Below are positions 26,021 through 35,078 of a stretch of 64,000 nt of DNA, piece after piece (positions within the stretch are counted from its first letter, which is position 1; every line of letters starts with the position of its first letter). The stretch spans positions 1 to 64,000 of the forward strand of contig JAKSKR010000002.1 of the NCBI GenBank assembly GCA_024401645.1. Direction: 5' to 3'. The position numbers were made by a program, and so were the translations under genes. Origin of the DNA: Paludibacteraceae bacterium. GTDB lineage: Bacteria; Bacteroidota; Bacteroidia; Bacteroidales; Paludibacteraceae. The notes below the pieces were generated by a model. The model did no database searches. It had not been told where the DNA came from and saw only the letters and a list, made by a program, of their open reading frames with translations.

Positions 26021-27865
26021 TTAGAATTGGAAATAGATGAAAGCCTGTAAGTCGGCTGTCTTGAACTGGTAAACCACAAATACCACTATTGTCACTAGCA
26101 GTGCAATGACGGGGAGGGGCAGTAGGGCGAAGTTGATGCGGTACCAACGCTTAAAATGGGTCGGCAACCAGTGAATGATTAAGCCGGCTATAATCAGCCC
26201 GAATACAAATCGGTAGGCAAACAGCATATCGCCTATGGTCGACGTGTTCCAGGCTGTTGCCAATTGCTCTATCATCGTCTTGGTCGTGTTCCATGCTGCC
26301 TTGTTGGCTTCTGCGGGGTCGAGGTTCGAACCCGAACGGAAGAACAGGCGGGTGAAGGTGACGAAGACGAATGTTTGACCTATGGCCCAAACTTTCTCTA
26401 GGGTGGTGAACGATTGCTTTCCGCCAAACAGGTTGTAGAGCATGCGCAAGAAGGTGCCAAGGAAGATGGCGCCTGTCCAGATAAGGCCTATGCGGAAGGC
26501 TGGCAGTTCGTAACGGTAGTCTAGGAAGAGGAAGAGTAGTGCCACCAGCATAATGACCAGCGTGCGCACATACACGTCGCGGTTCTTCCAAAACTCGAAG
26601 ACGACCATGCCCAGACCATTCAAACCGCCCCAAATCATAAAGTTCCAGCTGGCACCGTGCCAAAGGCCACCAAGCAGCATGGTGTTCATGCGGTTCAAGT
26701 TGGTGTTTATCTTCTTGCGGGTTTCCGGCTTAAGGAAGGCAACGACCGAGATGATGACGGTAACAATGCCCACAACAATGGCAACCCAAAAGTTGCCACT
26801 TAAAATGGTGCCGATAAGGGCTATGGTAAGTATGCAGCAATAGGTGCCGAAGCTTGCCTCGCGGTTGCCGCCTAGCGGAATGTAGAGGTAATGCTGTAGC
26901 CACTGCGAGAGTGAAACGTGCCAACGCTTCCAGAAGTTGCCGGGGTTTGGTGCCTTGTAAGGCGAGTTAAAGTTCATTGGCAGGTAGAAACCCATCAACA
27001 TGGCAACGCCGGTTGCTATGTCGGTGTAGCCCGAAAAGTCGGCATAAACTTGTAGCGAATAGCCGAACAATGCCCACAGCGTCTCGAAACCGCTATACAT
27101 GTCCGGATTGGTAAACACGCGGTCTACGAAGTTTACGGCAATGTAGTCGCTGAGGATGAACTTCTTGGCAAGTCCGTTTAGAATCCAGAATATGGCTATG
27201 CCAAACTGGCGCCTGCCTAGGAAGAAAGGCTTGTGCAGTTGTGGAATGAAGGTGTTGGCGCGGACAATTGGGCCTGCCACCAGCTGTGGAAAGAAACTGA
27301 CGAAAAAGCCGAAGTCTAGCAGGTTGTTCAACGGCTCAATCTTTCCACGGTAAATGTCCATCAGGTAGCTGATGCTTTGGAAGATGAAGAACGAAATGCC
27401 GACGGGTAGCAGAATGTTGTCTACGCAGAATAGGTTACTTCCTGCTACCGAGTTGCCTATCCATGCAAACGCATCCCACACTTTTAGGTGCAGGTTGGTC
27501 AGGTCGTTTATGAGGTTGGTAATAAAGTAGGCATACTTAAAGTAGGCAAGTATGCCAAGGTTGGCAATAAGGCCCAGCAACAGGTGTGCCTTTTTCTTGC
27601 CCGGTGTTGGTGCCTTGTGTATGTTCTTGCCACAGAAGAAGCAGAAGACGACGGTAAATGCCAGTAGGCTGACGAACATACCGCTGCTCTTGTAGTAGAA
27701 GAAGAAGCTGGCAGCACACAAGAAGGCATTGCGCATGGCTATGCGTTTGCCCAACAACGACAACACAGCTAATACAACGCCGAAGAATGCCCAAAAGTAG
27801 AATTGGGTAAACAAGAGCGGTGAATTACTGTCGTAGCCTAATAGGCCCGGAATGATGTCGTTCAT
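26021..27865 (-). CDS. MBOAT-family O-acyltransferase
   Basis: 614 residues, a polytopic membrane protein of the AlgI/DltB/PatA branch. Diagnostic stretches are SFFPQLVAGPIVRA, FAGYxDIA-like SLQVYADFSGYTDIATG, FWKRWHVSLSQWL with YLYIPLGGNR, and the catalytic-His region LGGLWHGASWNFMIWGGLNG. It is about 110 residues longer than typical AlgI, largely from extra C-terminal helices. It passes acyl groups, usually acetyl, across the membrane to a secreted polymer. Its ATG overlaps the stop of the upstream SGNH gene (TAATG), so the two are coupled. Confidence 0.93.
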   Translation of the reverse strand: MNDIIPGLLGYDSNSPLLFTQFYFWAFFGVVLAVLSLLGKRIAMRNAFLCAASFFFYYKSSGMFVSLLAFTVVFCFFCGKNIHKAPTPGKKKAHLLLGLIANLGILAYFKYAYFITNLINDLTNLHLKVWDAFAWIGNSVAGSNLFCVDNILLPVGISFFIFQSISYLMDIYRGKIEPLNNLLDFGFFVSFFPQLVAGPIVRANTFIPQLHKPFFLGRRQFGIAIFWILNGLAKKFILSDYIAVNFVDRVFTNPDMYSGFETLWALFGYSLQVYADFSGYTDIATGVAMLMGFYLPMNFNSPYKAPNPGNFWKRWHVSLSQWLQHYLYIPLGGNREASFGTYCCILTIALIGTILSGNFWVAIVVGIVTVIISVVAFLKPETRKKINTNLNRMNTMLLGGLWHGASWNFMIWGGLNGLGMVVFEFWKNRDVYVRTLVIMLVALLFLFLDYRYELPAFRIGLIWTGAIFLGTFLRMLYNLFGGKQSFTTLEKVWAIGQTFVFVTFTRLFFRSGSNLDPAEANKAAWNTTKTMIEQLATAWNTSTIGDMLFAYRFVFGLIIAGLIIHWLPTHFKRWYRINFALLPLPVIALLVTIVVFVVYQFKTADLQAFIYFQF

Positions 27866-29298
27866 TACTTTTTGTGCTTTTCGTAGAAGTCGTAATAGTT
27901 AAATAGGGCATTGCTGAACAACTTTGCCATTTCCTTTGCACCTGTTCGGGTTAGGTGTGTATAGTCGCTAGCGGCTAACTGTGGGGTTTGTTTAACCCAA
28001 CTGATCATCGAGTTGTGTCCTCCCATCACGTCATACATGTCCCAGAAGGCTACGCCGTTTTCAAGCGAGCATTCTTTCATGCTGGCAATCTGTTCTTCTA
28101 GGAAGGGGCGTGAGGTTACTTCGCCGTTCACTTTTATGCCCATGTCGCTTGGTCCCAACACAATGTAGGTCGCTGCCGGGCATGCTTTCTTCAACCACTT
28201 CAGCTGCATGTCGAACAGTGTGCGGTAGTCTTTTATGTCTTGCTCGTTCTTGATGCGAGGCATTGCGTTGCCGCCAAACTCCAATAATATGAGTTGGGTA
28301 TTCAGCTGGTTGTGCATGTAGGTGAATAGGCTGGCATCCATTCGGGTGAAGAAGGTGCCGCTACTGCCGCGCATTGGTATGTTGTCGGCCGAAATGCCTT
28401 TGCTGTTTTCGAGCGATATGCCGTAAATCTCGCAATTGCCTTTCATCCTCAAGTTGCAGTTCTTCATGGTGCCAGGGCTCCATGTAATGACGCTGGCTCC
28501 TTCGTTGGCATCTTCAATGGTTTGCTTCAGGGCCTTGCCGCTTTCGTTGGTTAGGGTCGCCTCGAAGCCTTTGCTGGTCTTGCCCACGAAAAGGCGCACA
28601 CGGTCGAAGCTAGGGTGGCTTTCCATGCGCGAAAGTAGGCGGAACTGGGCATTGCCGGCAAACTTCACGTATTGCGCCAGTGCGCCGTAGCGCTTGTGCA
28701 TGGCTTCTTTCTGCAAGGTGCCGTCGGCAATGAACTTCTCGAAGTTTTGTGAATTCTTCCAGCGCACGCTATACGATCCGCCATCGTTCTTCTCAATTGG
28801 CAACAGGCCGGGGCCCGATCCGCCAAAACGGTCTTGTAGGCGTTTCCGGAGGTAAGCGGTTATGCGGTCGCCTTCAATCTGCGAGTCGCCGTAGTGTGCT
28901 ATGTGTATAAGTTCGTTCTTGGCTAGGCACGAGTCCATGCGGGCGAACAGCTTGTCGAAGTAGTGGATGTTGTTGTTGGGTAGGTAGATGCGAGCCGGAC
29001 TTGTTTCGTTAAAGTTAAGGAACTGCTTGTCGTACTCGTCGGTATATTCGCTTTTCAGCTGCATTTCCTCGCCCAGGTCGTTAATGCGCTCTACCGGTGT
29101 CTGTTGTGGCACGTCCTTAACGGCGGCCGATGCCTCATCGACCAGGCTAGCCTTTGGTAGGTTCAGCAATTCGGTCACTTGCGGAAAGCGGAAAGTGTGC
29201 CAACTGGTCTTTATGCCGTTCTCTGGCCAACACAACGACAGTAGCCCTAGAATTAGGGTTACGCCAAGGTAGAACAATATCATTCGCTTAATGCGCAT
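27865..29298 (-). CDS. Periplasmic SGNH/GDSL-like acyl hydrolase or transferase
   Basis: 477 residues with an N-terminal signal or signal-anchor helix (about 5-25). The SGNH blocks are present: HYGDSQIEGDR (block I Ser), EFGGNAMPR (block III Asn) and ASDYTHLTRTGA (block V Asp-x-x-His). A beta domain is inserted between blocks I and III (about 200-310). Such proteins work with MBOAT partners, moving the acyl group from the membrane enzyme to a polysaccharide, as AlgX/AlgJ do. The overlap with the MBOAT gene supports this pairing. The target polymer is unknown. Confidence 0.88.
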   Translation of the reverse strand: MRIKRMILFYLGVTLILGLLSLCWPENGIKTSWHTFRFPQVTELLNLPKASLVDEASAAVKDVPQQTPVERINDLGEEMQLKSEYTDEYDKQFLNFNETSPARIYLPNNNIHYFDKLFARMDSCLAKNELIHIAHYGDSQIEGDRITAYLRKRLQDRFGGSGPGLLPIEKNDGGSYSVRWKNSQNFEKFIADGTLQKEAMHKRYGALAQYVKFAGNAQFRLLSRMESHPSFDRVRLFVGKTSKGFEATLTNESGKALKQTIEDANEGASVITWSPGTMKNCNLRMKGNCEIYGISLENSKGISADNIPMRGSSGTFFTRMDASLFTYMHNQLNTQLILLEFGGNAMPRIKNEQDIKDYRTLFDMQLKWLKKACPAATYIVLGPSDMGIKVNGEVTSRPFLEEQIASMKECSLENGVAFWDMYDVMGGHNSMISWVKQTPQLAASDYTHLTRTGAKEMAKLFSNALFNYYDFYEKHKK

Positions 29299-29376
29299 TG
29301 TTATGGGTTTGTGTTGACTATATCTCTATAAGTATGCAAATTTACATCATCTTTCACAATTTTGCCCCTTTTTTCT

Positions 29377-29384
29377 TATATTTG
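29377..29384 (+). promoter_or_regulatory. -7 box of parE
   Basis: TATATTTG (then C) lies 26 bp before the ATG at 29410, a perfect -7 match. No -33 at standard spacing. Confidence 0.55.
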
Positions 29385-29409
29385 CGTATAATTTATTCAA
29401 ATCAAAGAT

Positions 29410-31392
29410 ATGGGAAGCGATTTGTTCGAGAATTCAGAAAACACGGAAAATACCGCTGCTCAATCGGTTGGTGCCTATGGTAACGACAGCATCAAGACGG
29501 TTGAGGGGTTAGACCACGTGCGTCTACGTCCGGGTATGTACATCGGTAAGTTGGGCGACGGCTCTCATTCCGACGATGGTATCTACATCCTCATCAAGGA
29601 AGTGGTCGACAATGCTATCGACGAATTCCGTGCCGGCTATGGAAAGCAGATTGAAATTAACCGCAACGAGCGTACTATTAGTGTCCGAGACTACGGACGT
29701 GGCATTCCGTTGGGTAAGTTGGTCGACTCTGTTTTCAAGATGAACACCTCTGGTAAGTTCGACGACAGTTCCTACAAGCGTTCTGTTGGTTTGAATGGTG
29801 TGGGTACTAAAGCGGCTAATGCCTTGTCTTCACACTTTGTGGCGCAGTCGGTCCGCGACGGTAAGATGCGTCGCATCGAGTTCGAACCGGTTTGGGACGG
29901 TAAGGCTTTCCGCATTACCCTAAAGTCCGATACTGGCGAAATTGCCAATTCTGAAAATCTTGCCGATGGTACCCTCATCGAGTTTACGCCCGACGACAAG
30001 GTTTTCGAAAACTACCAGTTCCGCGACGACTTCATTGAACAGATGCTCAGCAACTACTCTTACCTCAATGTGGGCCTCACGCTTTACTATGGTAAGCAGA
30101 AGTTCTATTCAAGAAACGGCTTGGTCGATTTGTTGAAAGCCAAGTTGACCGAAGACCCGCTTTATCCCATCATTCACCTCAAGGGGCCCGATATCGAAAT
30201 TGCTTTAACCCACTGTGTGCAGCATGGCGAGGAATACCATTCGTTCGTCAATGGTCAGCACACGCGCGACGGTGGTACGCACCAGTCGGCTTTCCGTGAG
30301 TCGGTGGCTACTGCCATTCGCGAATTTTACGATAAGAACCAAGACTTGGCCGACATCCGTCAGGGTATTGTTGCGGCTATTGCTGTAGGTGTTTCCGAAC
30401 CTACTTTCGAAAGCCAGACCAAGACTAAACTGGGTTCTACCTATGTCAATCCTACCGAAAAGGACGATTCAAAGAAAATCACTGTCAAGAAGTTCGTTGG
30501 CGATTTCGTGAAGAAGGAAATCGACGACTACTTGCACAAGGAAAAAGATACGGCCGAGGTCTTGCTCGACAAGATTCAACAGGCTGAAAAGGAACGTAAG
30601 GCCATTGCCAACATCAGCAAGGGCGCTCGCGAAAGGGCGAAGAAGATTAGCTTGCATAACGACAAGTTGCGCGACTGCCGCGTGCACTATTCCGACCCTA
30701 AACCGGTTCCGCGCGACCCAAGCAACAAGGAAGACAAGGGCGACTTGCGCGAAGATTCGTGCATCTTCCTTACCGAGGGTCTTTCTGCTAGCGGTTCCCT
30801 TACTGCAAGCCGCGACGTTCGCACCCAGGCGGTGTTCAGCTTGCGTGGTAAGCCGTTGAACAGCTTTGGCGACACGCGCGAGGTTGTTTATAAGAACGAG
30901 GAGTTCAACCTGCTGCAGGCGGCTCTGAACATTGAAGAGAGTTTAGACGGTTTGCGTTATAACAAGGTCATCATTGCTACCGATGCCGATGTCGACGGTA
31001 TGCACATCCGCTTGTTGTTGCTCACTTTCTTCATACAGTTCTTCCCAGACTTGGTTAAGACCGGACACATCTATATTTTGCAGACTCCGCTTTTCCGTGT
31101 TCGCGACAAGAAGCGCACTTTCTACTGCTATTCCGATGAGGAACGCGTGAAGGCTATACAAACAATTGGGCGTAATGCCGAAATTACCCGATTCAAGGGT
31201 CTTGGTGAAATTAGTGCCGACGAGTTTAAGGACTTCATTGGCGATGGCATCCGCCTCGACCAGGTAACCATGCGTAAGGACGATGCCGTCATCGAACTTC
31301 TTCGTTTCTACATGGGTGCCAACACGCCTGAACGTCTCGACTTGGTGGTCAACAACCTTGTTATTGAAGAAGACTTGGTCTTCGACGACTAG
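29410..31392 (+). CDS. parE: DNA topoisomerase IV subunit B
   Basis: 660 residues of the GHKL ATPase type IIA topoisomerase B subunit. Key parts: [11 protein letters not shown], the ATP-binding Glu/Asn in [34 protein letters not shown], and the TOPRIM region with TEGLSASGS (the usual EGDSA is EGLSA), [10 protein letters not shown] and RFKGLGEIS. With ParC it decatenates replicated chromosomes. The EGLSASGS form fits Bacteroidetes ParE rather than GyrB. No parC gene is adjacent within the window. It is monocistronic and followed by a terminator. Confidence 0.92.
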   Translation: MGSDLFENSENTENTAAQSVGAYGNDSIKTVEGLDHVRLRPGMYIGKLGDGSHSDDGIYILIKEVVDNAIDEFRAGYGKQIEINRNERTISVRDYGRGIPLGKLVDSVFKMNTSGKFDDSSYKRSVGLNGVGTKAANALSSHFVAQSVRDGKMRRIEFEPVWDGKAFRITLKSDTGEIANSENLADGTLIEFTPDDKVFENYQFRDDFIEQMLSNYSYLNVGLTLYYGKQKFYSRNGLVDLLKAKLTEDPLYPIIHLKGPDIEIALTHCVQHGEEYHSFVNGQHTRDGGTHQSAFRESVATAIREFYDKNQDLADIRQGIVAAIAVGVSEPTFESQTKTKLGSTYVNPTEKDDSKKITVKKFVGDFVKKEIDDYLHKEKDTAEVLLDKIQQAEKERKAIANISKGARERAKKISLHNDKLRDCRVHYSDPKPVPRDPSNKEDKGDLREDSCIFLTEGLSASGSLTASRDVRTQAVFSLRGKPLNSFGDTREVVYKNEEFNLLQAALNIEESLDGLRYNKVIIATDADVDGMHIRLLLLTFFIQFFPDLVKTGHIYILQTPLFRVRDKKRTFYCYSDEERVKAIQTIGRNAEITRFKGLGEISADEFKDFIGDGIRLDQVTMRKDDAVIELLRFYMGANTPERLDLVVNNLVIEEDLVFDD

Positions 31393-31419
31393 AAAACTGT
31401 TAATAGCTAAATATATAAC

Positions 31420-31453
31420 AAAAAATGTCCCGATGTTTTCGGGACATTTTTTG
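31420..31453. terminator. Bidirectional terminator after parE
   Basis: AAAAAATGTCCCGA and TCGGGACATTTTTT pair around TGTTT. It lies 27 bp after the parE stop and 50 bp beyond the stop of the minus-strand Sel1-LRR gene. Confidence 0.85.
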
Positions 31454-31502
31454 TTTCTGTGTTTCGAGTTTTTTCTTGAATAGGTTCCTAACTTATAGGC
31501 AT

Positions 31503-34202
31503 CTATTTAAACCTTACCCCTGTCAGTTCCTTGCCTTTGAGGCTGATGACTATGCCTTTCTTTTCTTCATCTATTTCTACATCACCCACAAGTAATGTTT
31601 CTATTTCGTCGCCTTGTGTCTTGAATTGAATTTCATGCATATATGTTGTGAATGGGATGTCTTCTTCGTTAAAGACCTCTGGATTGTAATCCAAATCGAG
31701 GAGGTTAATTATGTCCGTTTCAATGAATGAACCATCGAATTTAGTACATAGCCATAGTAGTTGCTCAACTTCGCGCTTGGTCAGTCGGTCGTCACCACCT
31801 ATTTCGGCACGGCAAATTGTTAATGATTGACGGTAAGTCTCAAATAAACTAACATAAGCGGTGCTACCCACTTTCCATTCTATTTCTGTAAATCTACGTT
31901 TGGCAATTTCAATGCCATATGCAGCTATTTCTGTTATTTTCCTAACGTCTATTTGTGCTCCGATACTTTCGGTGCCTAAACTAGGCAATGCCCAACAATC
32001 TCTGAAACAATCGATTCCTACTGCAGTTGTTTCCGGCAAATTGATATTTGTCAATGAAACGCAGGTGTCGAAACAATTATTGCCTAACGCTGTAACCGAT
32101 GCTGGCAGGTCGATGTCAGACAATGACCAACAGTTTGCAAAGCAATTATCGCCTAACGTGGTAATTGCCTTTGGAAGCTTGATGCTTGTTAATTGATAGC
32201 AATTTGTGAAGCAACTATTTCCTAACGATGTGATGGCGTCGGGTAGGTCGATGCTTGCCAAAGACTTACAATTTGCAAAACAATTATTGCCCAACGTGGT
32301 AATTGCCTTTGGAAGATCGATGTTGGTTAACTGATAGCAGTTTGTGAAGCAATTATTTCCTAACGATGTGATGGCGTCGGGTAGGTTGACGCTTTTCAAT
32401 GACTGACAATTGGCAAAACAATCATCACCCATCGTCGTAATGGTTTCTGGCAACTTTATGCCTTTTAACCAATTACAGTTGTTGAAACATTTACTGTCTA
32501 TCCCTATTATGGTGTATTCTTCTCCTTTTATGGTAACCTTTTCTGGTAGAATCAAATAATCGGTTAGCACATAACTCTTTTCTAATGTACAGGTTGTGTT
32601 TGATGTTATCCTGAAATATACCTTTTCTATAGCGTCGATGAAGGTAATTTCTAGATTCTTTAAAGCAAATTTGGCATCTATATCTCCTTGAATTGCTGCC
32701 TTTTCAAGCCATGCAACTGCCTGTTCTTTGCTATGCTGCACCCCCTTACCCACAAGGTAACAATTGCCAAGATACACCTGCGAACCTACGTATCCCAGTT
32801 CTGCAGCACTCTTGTACAATTCTATTGCTTTCTCAAGACTTTGAGGCTTGCCTTTCCCTTTCTCGTAGCATAAGCCTAATTGAAATTTAGCTCTGGCATG
32901 TTGTTGGCTTGCTGCTTTTTCGTACCAGTAAATGGCTTTCTCTTGATTATTTTCACTTTCACATTTCAGGCCAAGATAACATTGAATTTCCGTGTTGCCT
33001 TGTTCTGCCGCATTTTCCCATACTATCTGTTGAACTCTATGCTTGTGGTTTTCGGCACCTGCTTTGCTATACATATCAAGGGCTACCTCGTAATCTTGCT
33101 TAACGCCTTCGCCATTTTCATAGCAGAAACCTAATTGAAGGTAGGCATCTTCCTCTCCCTGCTCTGCGGCTTTTGTGTACCACATTACGGCTTTTGTGCA
33201 GTCTCTTTCTACGCCTTCTCCTTTTTGGTAACATTCGGCAATGTTTAGTTGCGCAGCAGCATCGCCCTGTTCTGCGCTTTTTTCTAGCCATTCTGCTGCT
33301 TTCTTCAAGTTTCTTTCCACTCCATCAGCAAAATAGTAACAGATGCCAATGTTGCGTTGGCCAATTGCATTTCCCAAATTTGCCGCTTTCTCCCAATTCT
33401 TAAAAGCGGCTCTCATATCTCCCTGTTGATTATATAAATCTCCTATTTCTATGTACTTTCTAGCATTGCCCTGTATGTCTATTTTGCTGTAAAGTTCAAG
33501 TAGAGCTGTGTAATTCTTTTTCTTATAGTAATAGCTCTCCAGGTCTTGAATAGCAGCTTTGTCGCCTTGCTCGGCAAGTTCTTTCAGGTGTTCAATGTTT
33601 GGTTCGCTTGCCCTTGAGTTAAGAATGGTGTCGGCGCTAGCGCAAAATACCTTTTCATAAGGCATTGGCGGTGTTGTTCGGTCTAAATTGGCAGGCTCTT
33701 CGCACTTTTGCATTTTGTATTCTGCATTGTAGTCCTTCCATATTATGGTAAGTTCGTCCTTTTTAACCTTAAACTGGGTTTTTGGCAGCGTTCCTCTATG
33801 CGAGTGCATGCATTCACTTTCTTTCGAATGCATTAGTTCCAGCATGATTTCAGAAAGTGTAGAATTTGCTTTTTGTGCATTGGTCAATTCCCAAGCCTTC
33901 TTAACCTCGTCCGAGCAACCGTCGGTGGTGACAAAATATCTAGAATTGTCGTAACGTGGATCCATGTCTTTGAAGGTTATTATATCGCCATCAATCGTAT
34001 AATAACCAGCCACGGTAATCACTACGTTGAAGTGTTCTTTAGAGCCATCGGCATGTTCTTCTATTTTTGTAACGTCGTATTGACGGAAAAGCCGTCCGTC
34101 AGCATCAAGGGTTAGTATGTCTGCACATTTGAAGAACCAGTTGTCGCTTATTCTTGTATCGGTGTTGGCTTTCCAAGAACCAGTTAACTCTTTATTATTC
34201 AT
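31503..34202 (-). CDS. Sel1-repeat / BspA-type LRR chimera
   Basis: 899 residues without signal peptide or membrane helix, so apparently cytoplasmic. The N-terminal 190 residues form a lipocalin-like or beta-rich domain (GSWKANTDTRI ... YYTIDGDIITFKD). Residues about 205-515 hold Sel1-like TPR repeats (for example AAEWLEKSAEQGDAAAQLNI). Residues about 545-735 hold BspA/LRR_5 repeats alternating LPDAITSLGNNCF and LPKAITTLGDNCF. The last 160 residues contain an EF-hand-like or helical part and a beta tail. All parts are protein-interaction modules. It might be a scaffold or effector; function unknown. Confidence 0.82.
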   Translation of the reverse strand: MNNKELTGSWKANTDTRISDNWFFKCADILTLDADGRLFRQYDVTKIEEHADGSKEHFNVVITVAGYYTIDGDIITFKDMDPRYDNSRYFVTTDGCSDEVKKAWELTNAQKANSTLSEIMLELMHSKESECMHSHRGTLPKTQFKVKKDELTIIWKDYNAEYKMQKCEEPANLDRTTPPMPYEKVFCASADTILNSRASEPNIEHLKELAEQGDKAAIQDLESYYYKKKNYTALLELYSKIDIQGNARKYIEIGDLYNQQGDMRAAFKNWEKAANLGNAIGQRNIGICYYFADGVERNLKKAAEWLEKSAEQGDAAAQLNIAECYQKGEGVERDCTKAVMWYTKAAEQGEEDAYLQLGFCYENGEGVKQDYEVALDMYSKAGAENHKHRVQQIVWENAAEQGNTEIQCYLGLKCESENNQEKAIYWYEKAASQQHARAKFQLGLCYEKGKGKPQSLEKAIELYKSAAELGYVGSQVYLGNCYLVGKGVQHSKEQAVAWLEKAAIQGDIDAKFALKNLEITFIDAIEKVYFRITSNTTCTLEKSYVLTDYLILPEKVTIKGEEYTIIGIDSKCFNNCNWLKGIKLPETITTMGDDCFANCQSLKSVNLPDAITSLGNNCFTNCYQLTNIDLPKAITTLGNNCFANCKSLASIDLPDAITSLGNSCFTNCYQLTSIKLPKAITTLGDNCFANCWSLSDIDLPASVTALGNNCFDTCVSLTNINLPETTAVGIDCFRDCWALPSLGTESIGAQIDVRKITEIAAYGIEIAKRRFTEIEWKVGSTAYVSLFETYRQSLTICRAEIGGDDRLTKREVEQLLWLCTKFDGSFIETDIINLLDLDYNPEVFNEEDIPFTTYMHEIQFKTQGDEIETLLVGDVEIDEEKKGIVISLKGKELTGVRFK
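32030..32480 (-). repeat. 69-bp tandem LRR repeats
   Basis: Within the Sel1-LRR gene the plus strand shows recurring GATGTGATGGCGTCGGG and GTGGTAATTGCCTTTGG units of about 69 bp (23 codons), alternating in two sub-types. Near identity of alternate units suggests recent duplication of a two-repeat block of about 138 bp. Confidence 0.75.
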
Positions 34203-34481
34203 GTTTTTGTTGTTGTCGGTTTTTTATTGCTGTAAAGAAACTTTAAACAAAGTTACTTGTTTTTATCGAAATTATGGTCTTAACAACTTACTTTCTATTG
34301 GTTAAAGGTAGAAAGTCTGCCAACTCACTTCTATAAAGCCATACCATGACAAGGACGGTCTCTATCTATGTCAAACTTACCGAATAAGGACGATTCTATG
34401 AATACAAATTTTTCCGAATGGCCTCCTTACTTATTGATATTTTCCCTTAATTTGCATCTTGTTTCATTTCTTTGAACCAAG

Positions 34482-35045
34482 ATGGTATTATTTTCGGAAA
34501 TTAAGACTAATCATTCGCAATATGGCTTTGTAGAAAAGCTGTTTGTGTCTGCTTTCCCCGAAGAGGAAAGGCGAAAGGAAGAGGAACAGCGTGAAATGAT
34601 CGATTTCAATCCTTTTGTTCATTGCGTCCTTCTTTCTGATGTGGATGAAACCCCACTCGGATTCATCACCTATTGGCGTTTCGATGCTTTTACTTATGTA
34701 GAACATTTTGCCATCGCGCCCGAATACCGCAATCGGGGAATAGGAAGTGATATTCTATCTTCTTTTCTCGAAATGCAGCACCGTTCGGTTGTGCTCGAGG
34801 CCGAGTTCCCAACAGCAAGTGCTCTGGCTTTGCGCCGCATAGGCTTTTATTTGCGCAACGATTTTGTTCAGTTGCCCGATGCCTATGTTCAACCGCCTTA
34901 TCCGGGCCGTGGTTGCCAGGGCGTGCCTATGGTCTTGTTGCTTTTTGCTGAAGATGGAGCCAAACACCCTTCGTTCTGCCAAATACAGAATCTTTTATAT
35001 CACGAGGTTTATGGCGTGATGGCAGAAAAGATTGAAACTGATTAA
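34482..35045 (+). CDS. GNAT-family N-acetyltransferase
   Basis: 187 residues. The GNAT core is visible: beta strands leading to VEHFAIAPEYRNRGIGSDIL (acetyl-CoA pyrophosphate loop R/Q-x-x-G-x-G/A as RNRGIG), then VVLEAEFPTASALALRRIGFY. The substrate is unknown. It lies upstream of the TerB/J-domain gene with a 33-bp gap and may be cotranscribed with it. A weak box (TTAATTTG, about 34447-34454) precedes it. The 280 bp before this gene hold no other recognisable feature. Confidence 0.85.
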   Translation: MVLFSEIKTNHSQYGFVEKLFVSAFPEEERRKEEEQREMIDFNPFVHCVLLSDVDETPLGFITYWRFDAFTYVEHFAIAPEYRNRGIGSDILSSFLEMQHRSVVLEAEFPTASALALRRIGFYLRNDFVQLPDAYVQPPYPGRGCQGVPMVLLLFAEDGAKHPSFCQIQNLLYHEVYGVMAEKIETD

Positions 35046-35068
35046 GAAGCTGTTTAAATTTTTTTATT

Positions 35069-35074
35069 GGAGGA
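35069..35074 (+). promoter_or_regulatory. Unusual strong Shine-Dalgarno site
   Basis: GGAGGA four bases before the ATG at 35079. Strong Shine-Dalgarno sequences are rare in this window, where A-rich leaders are the rule. It decides the start: the in-frame TTG at 35067 lies in front of it and is not used. Confidence 0.6.
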
Positions 35075-35078
35075 TTTT

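Noticed and set aside
34205..34480. Coding sequence in the gap before the GNAT gene
   Set aside because: No frame with protein-like composition; AT-rich sequence with only a weak promoter-like box near 34447.
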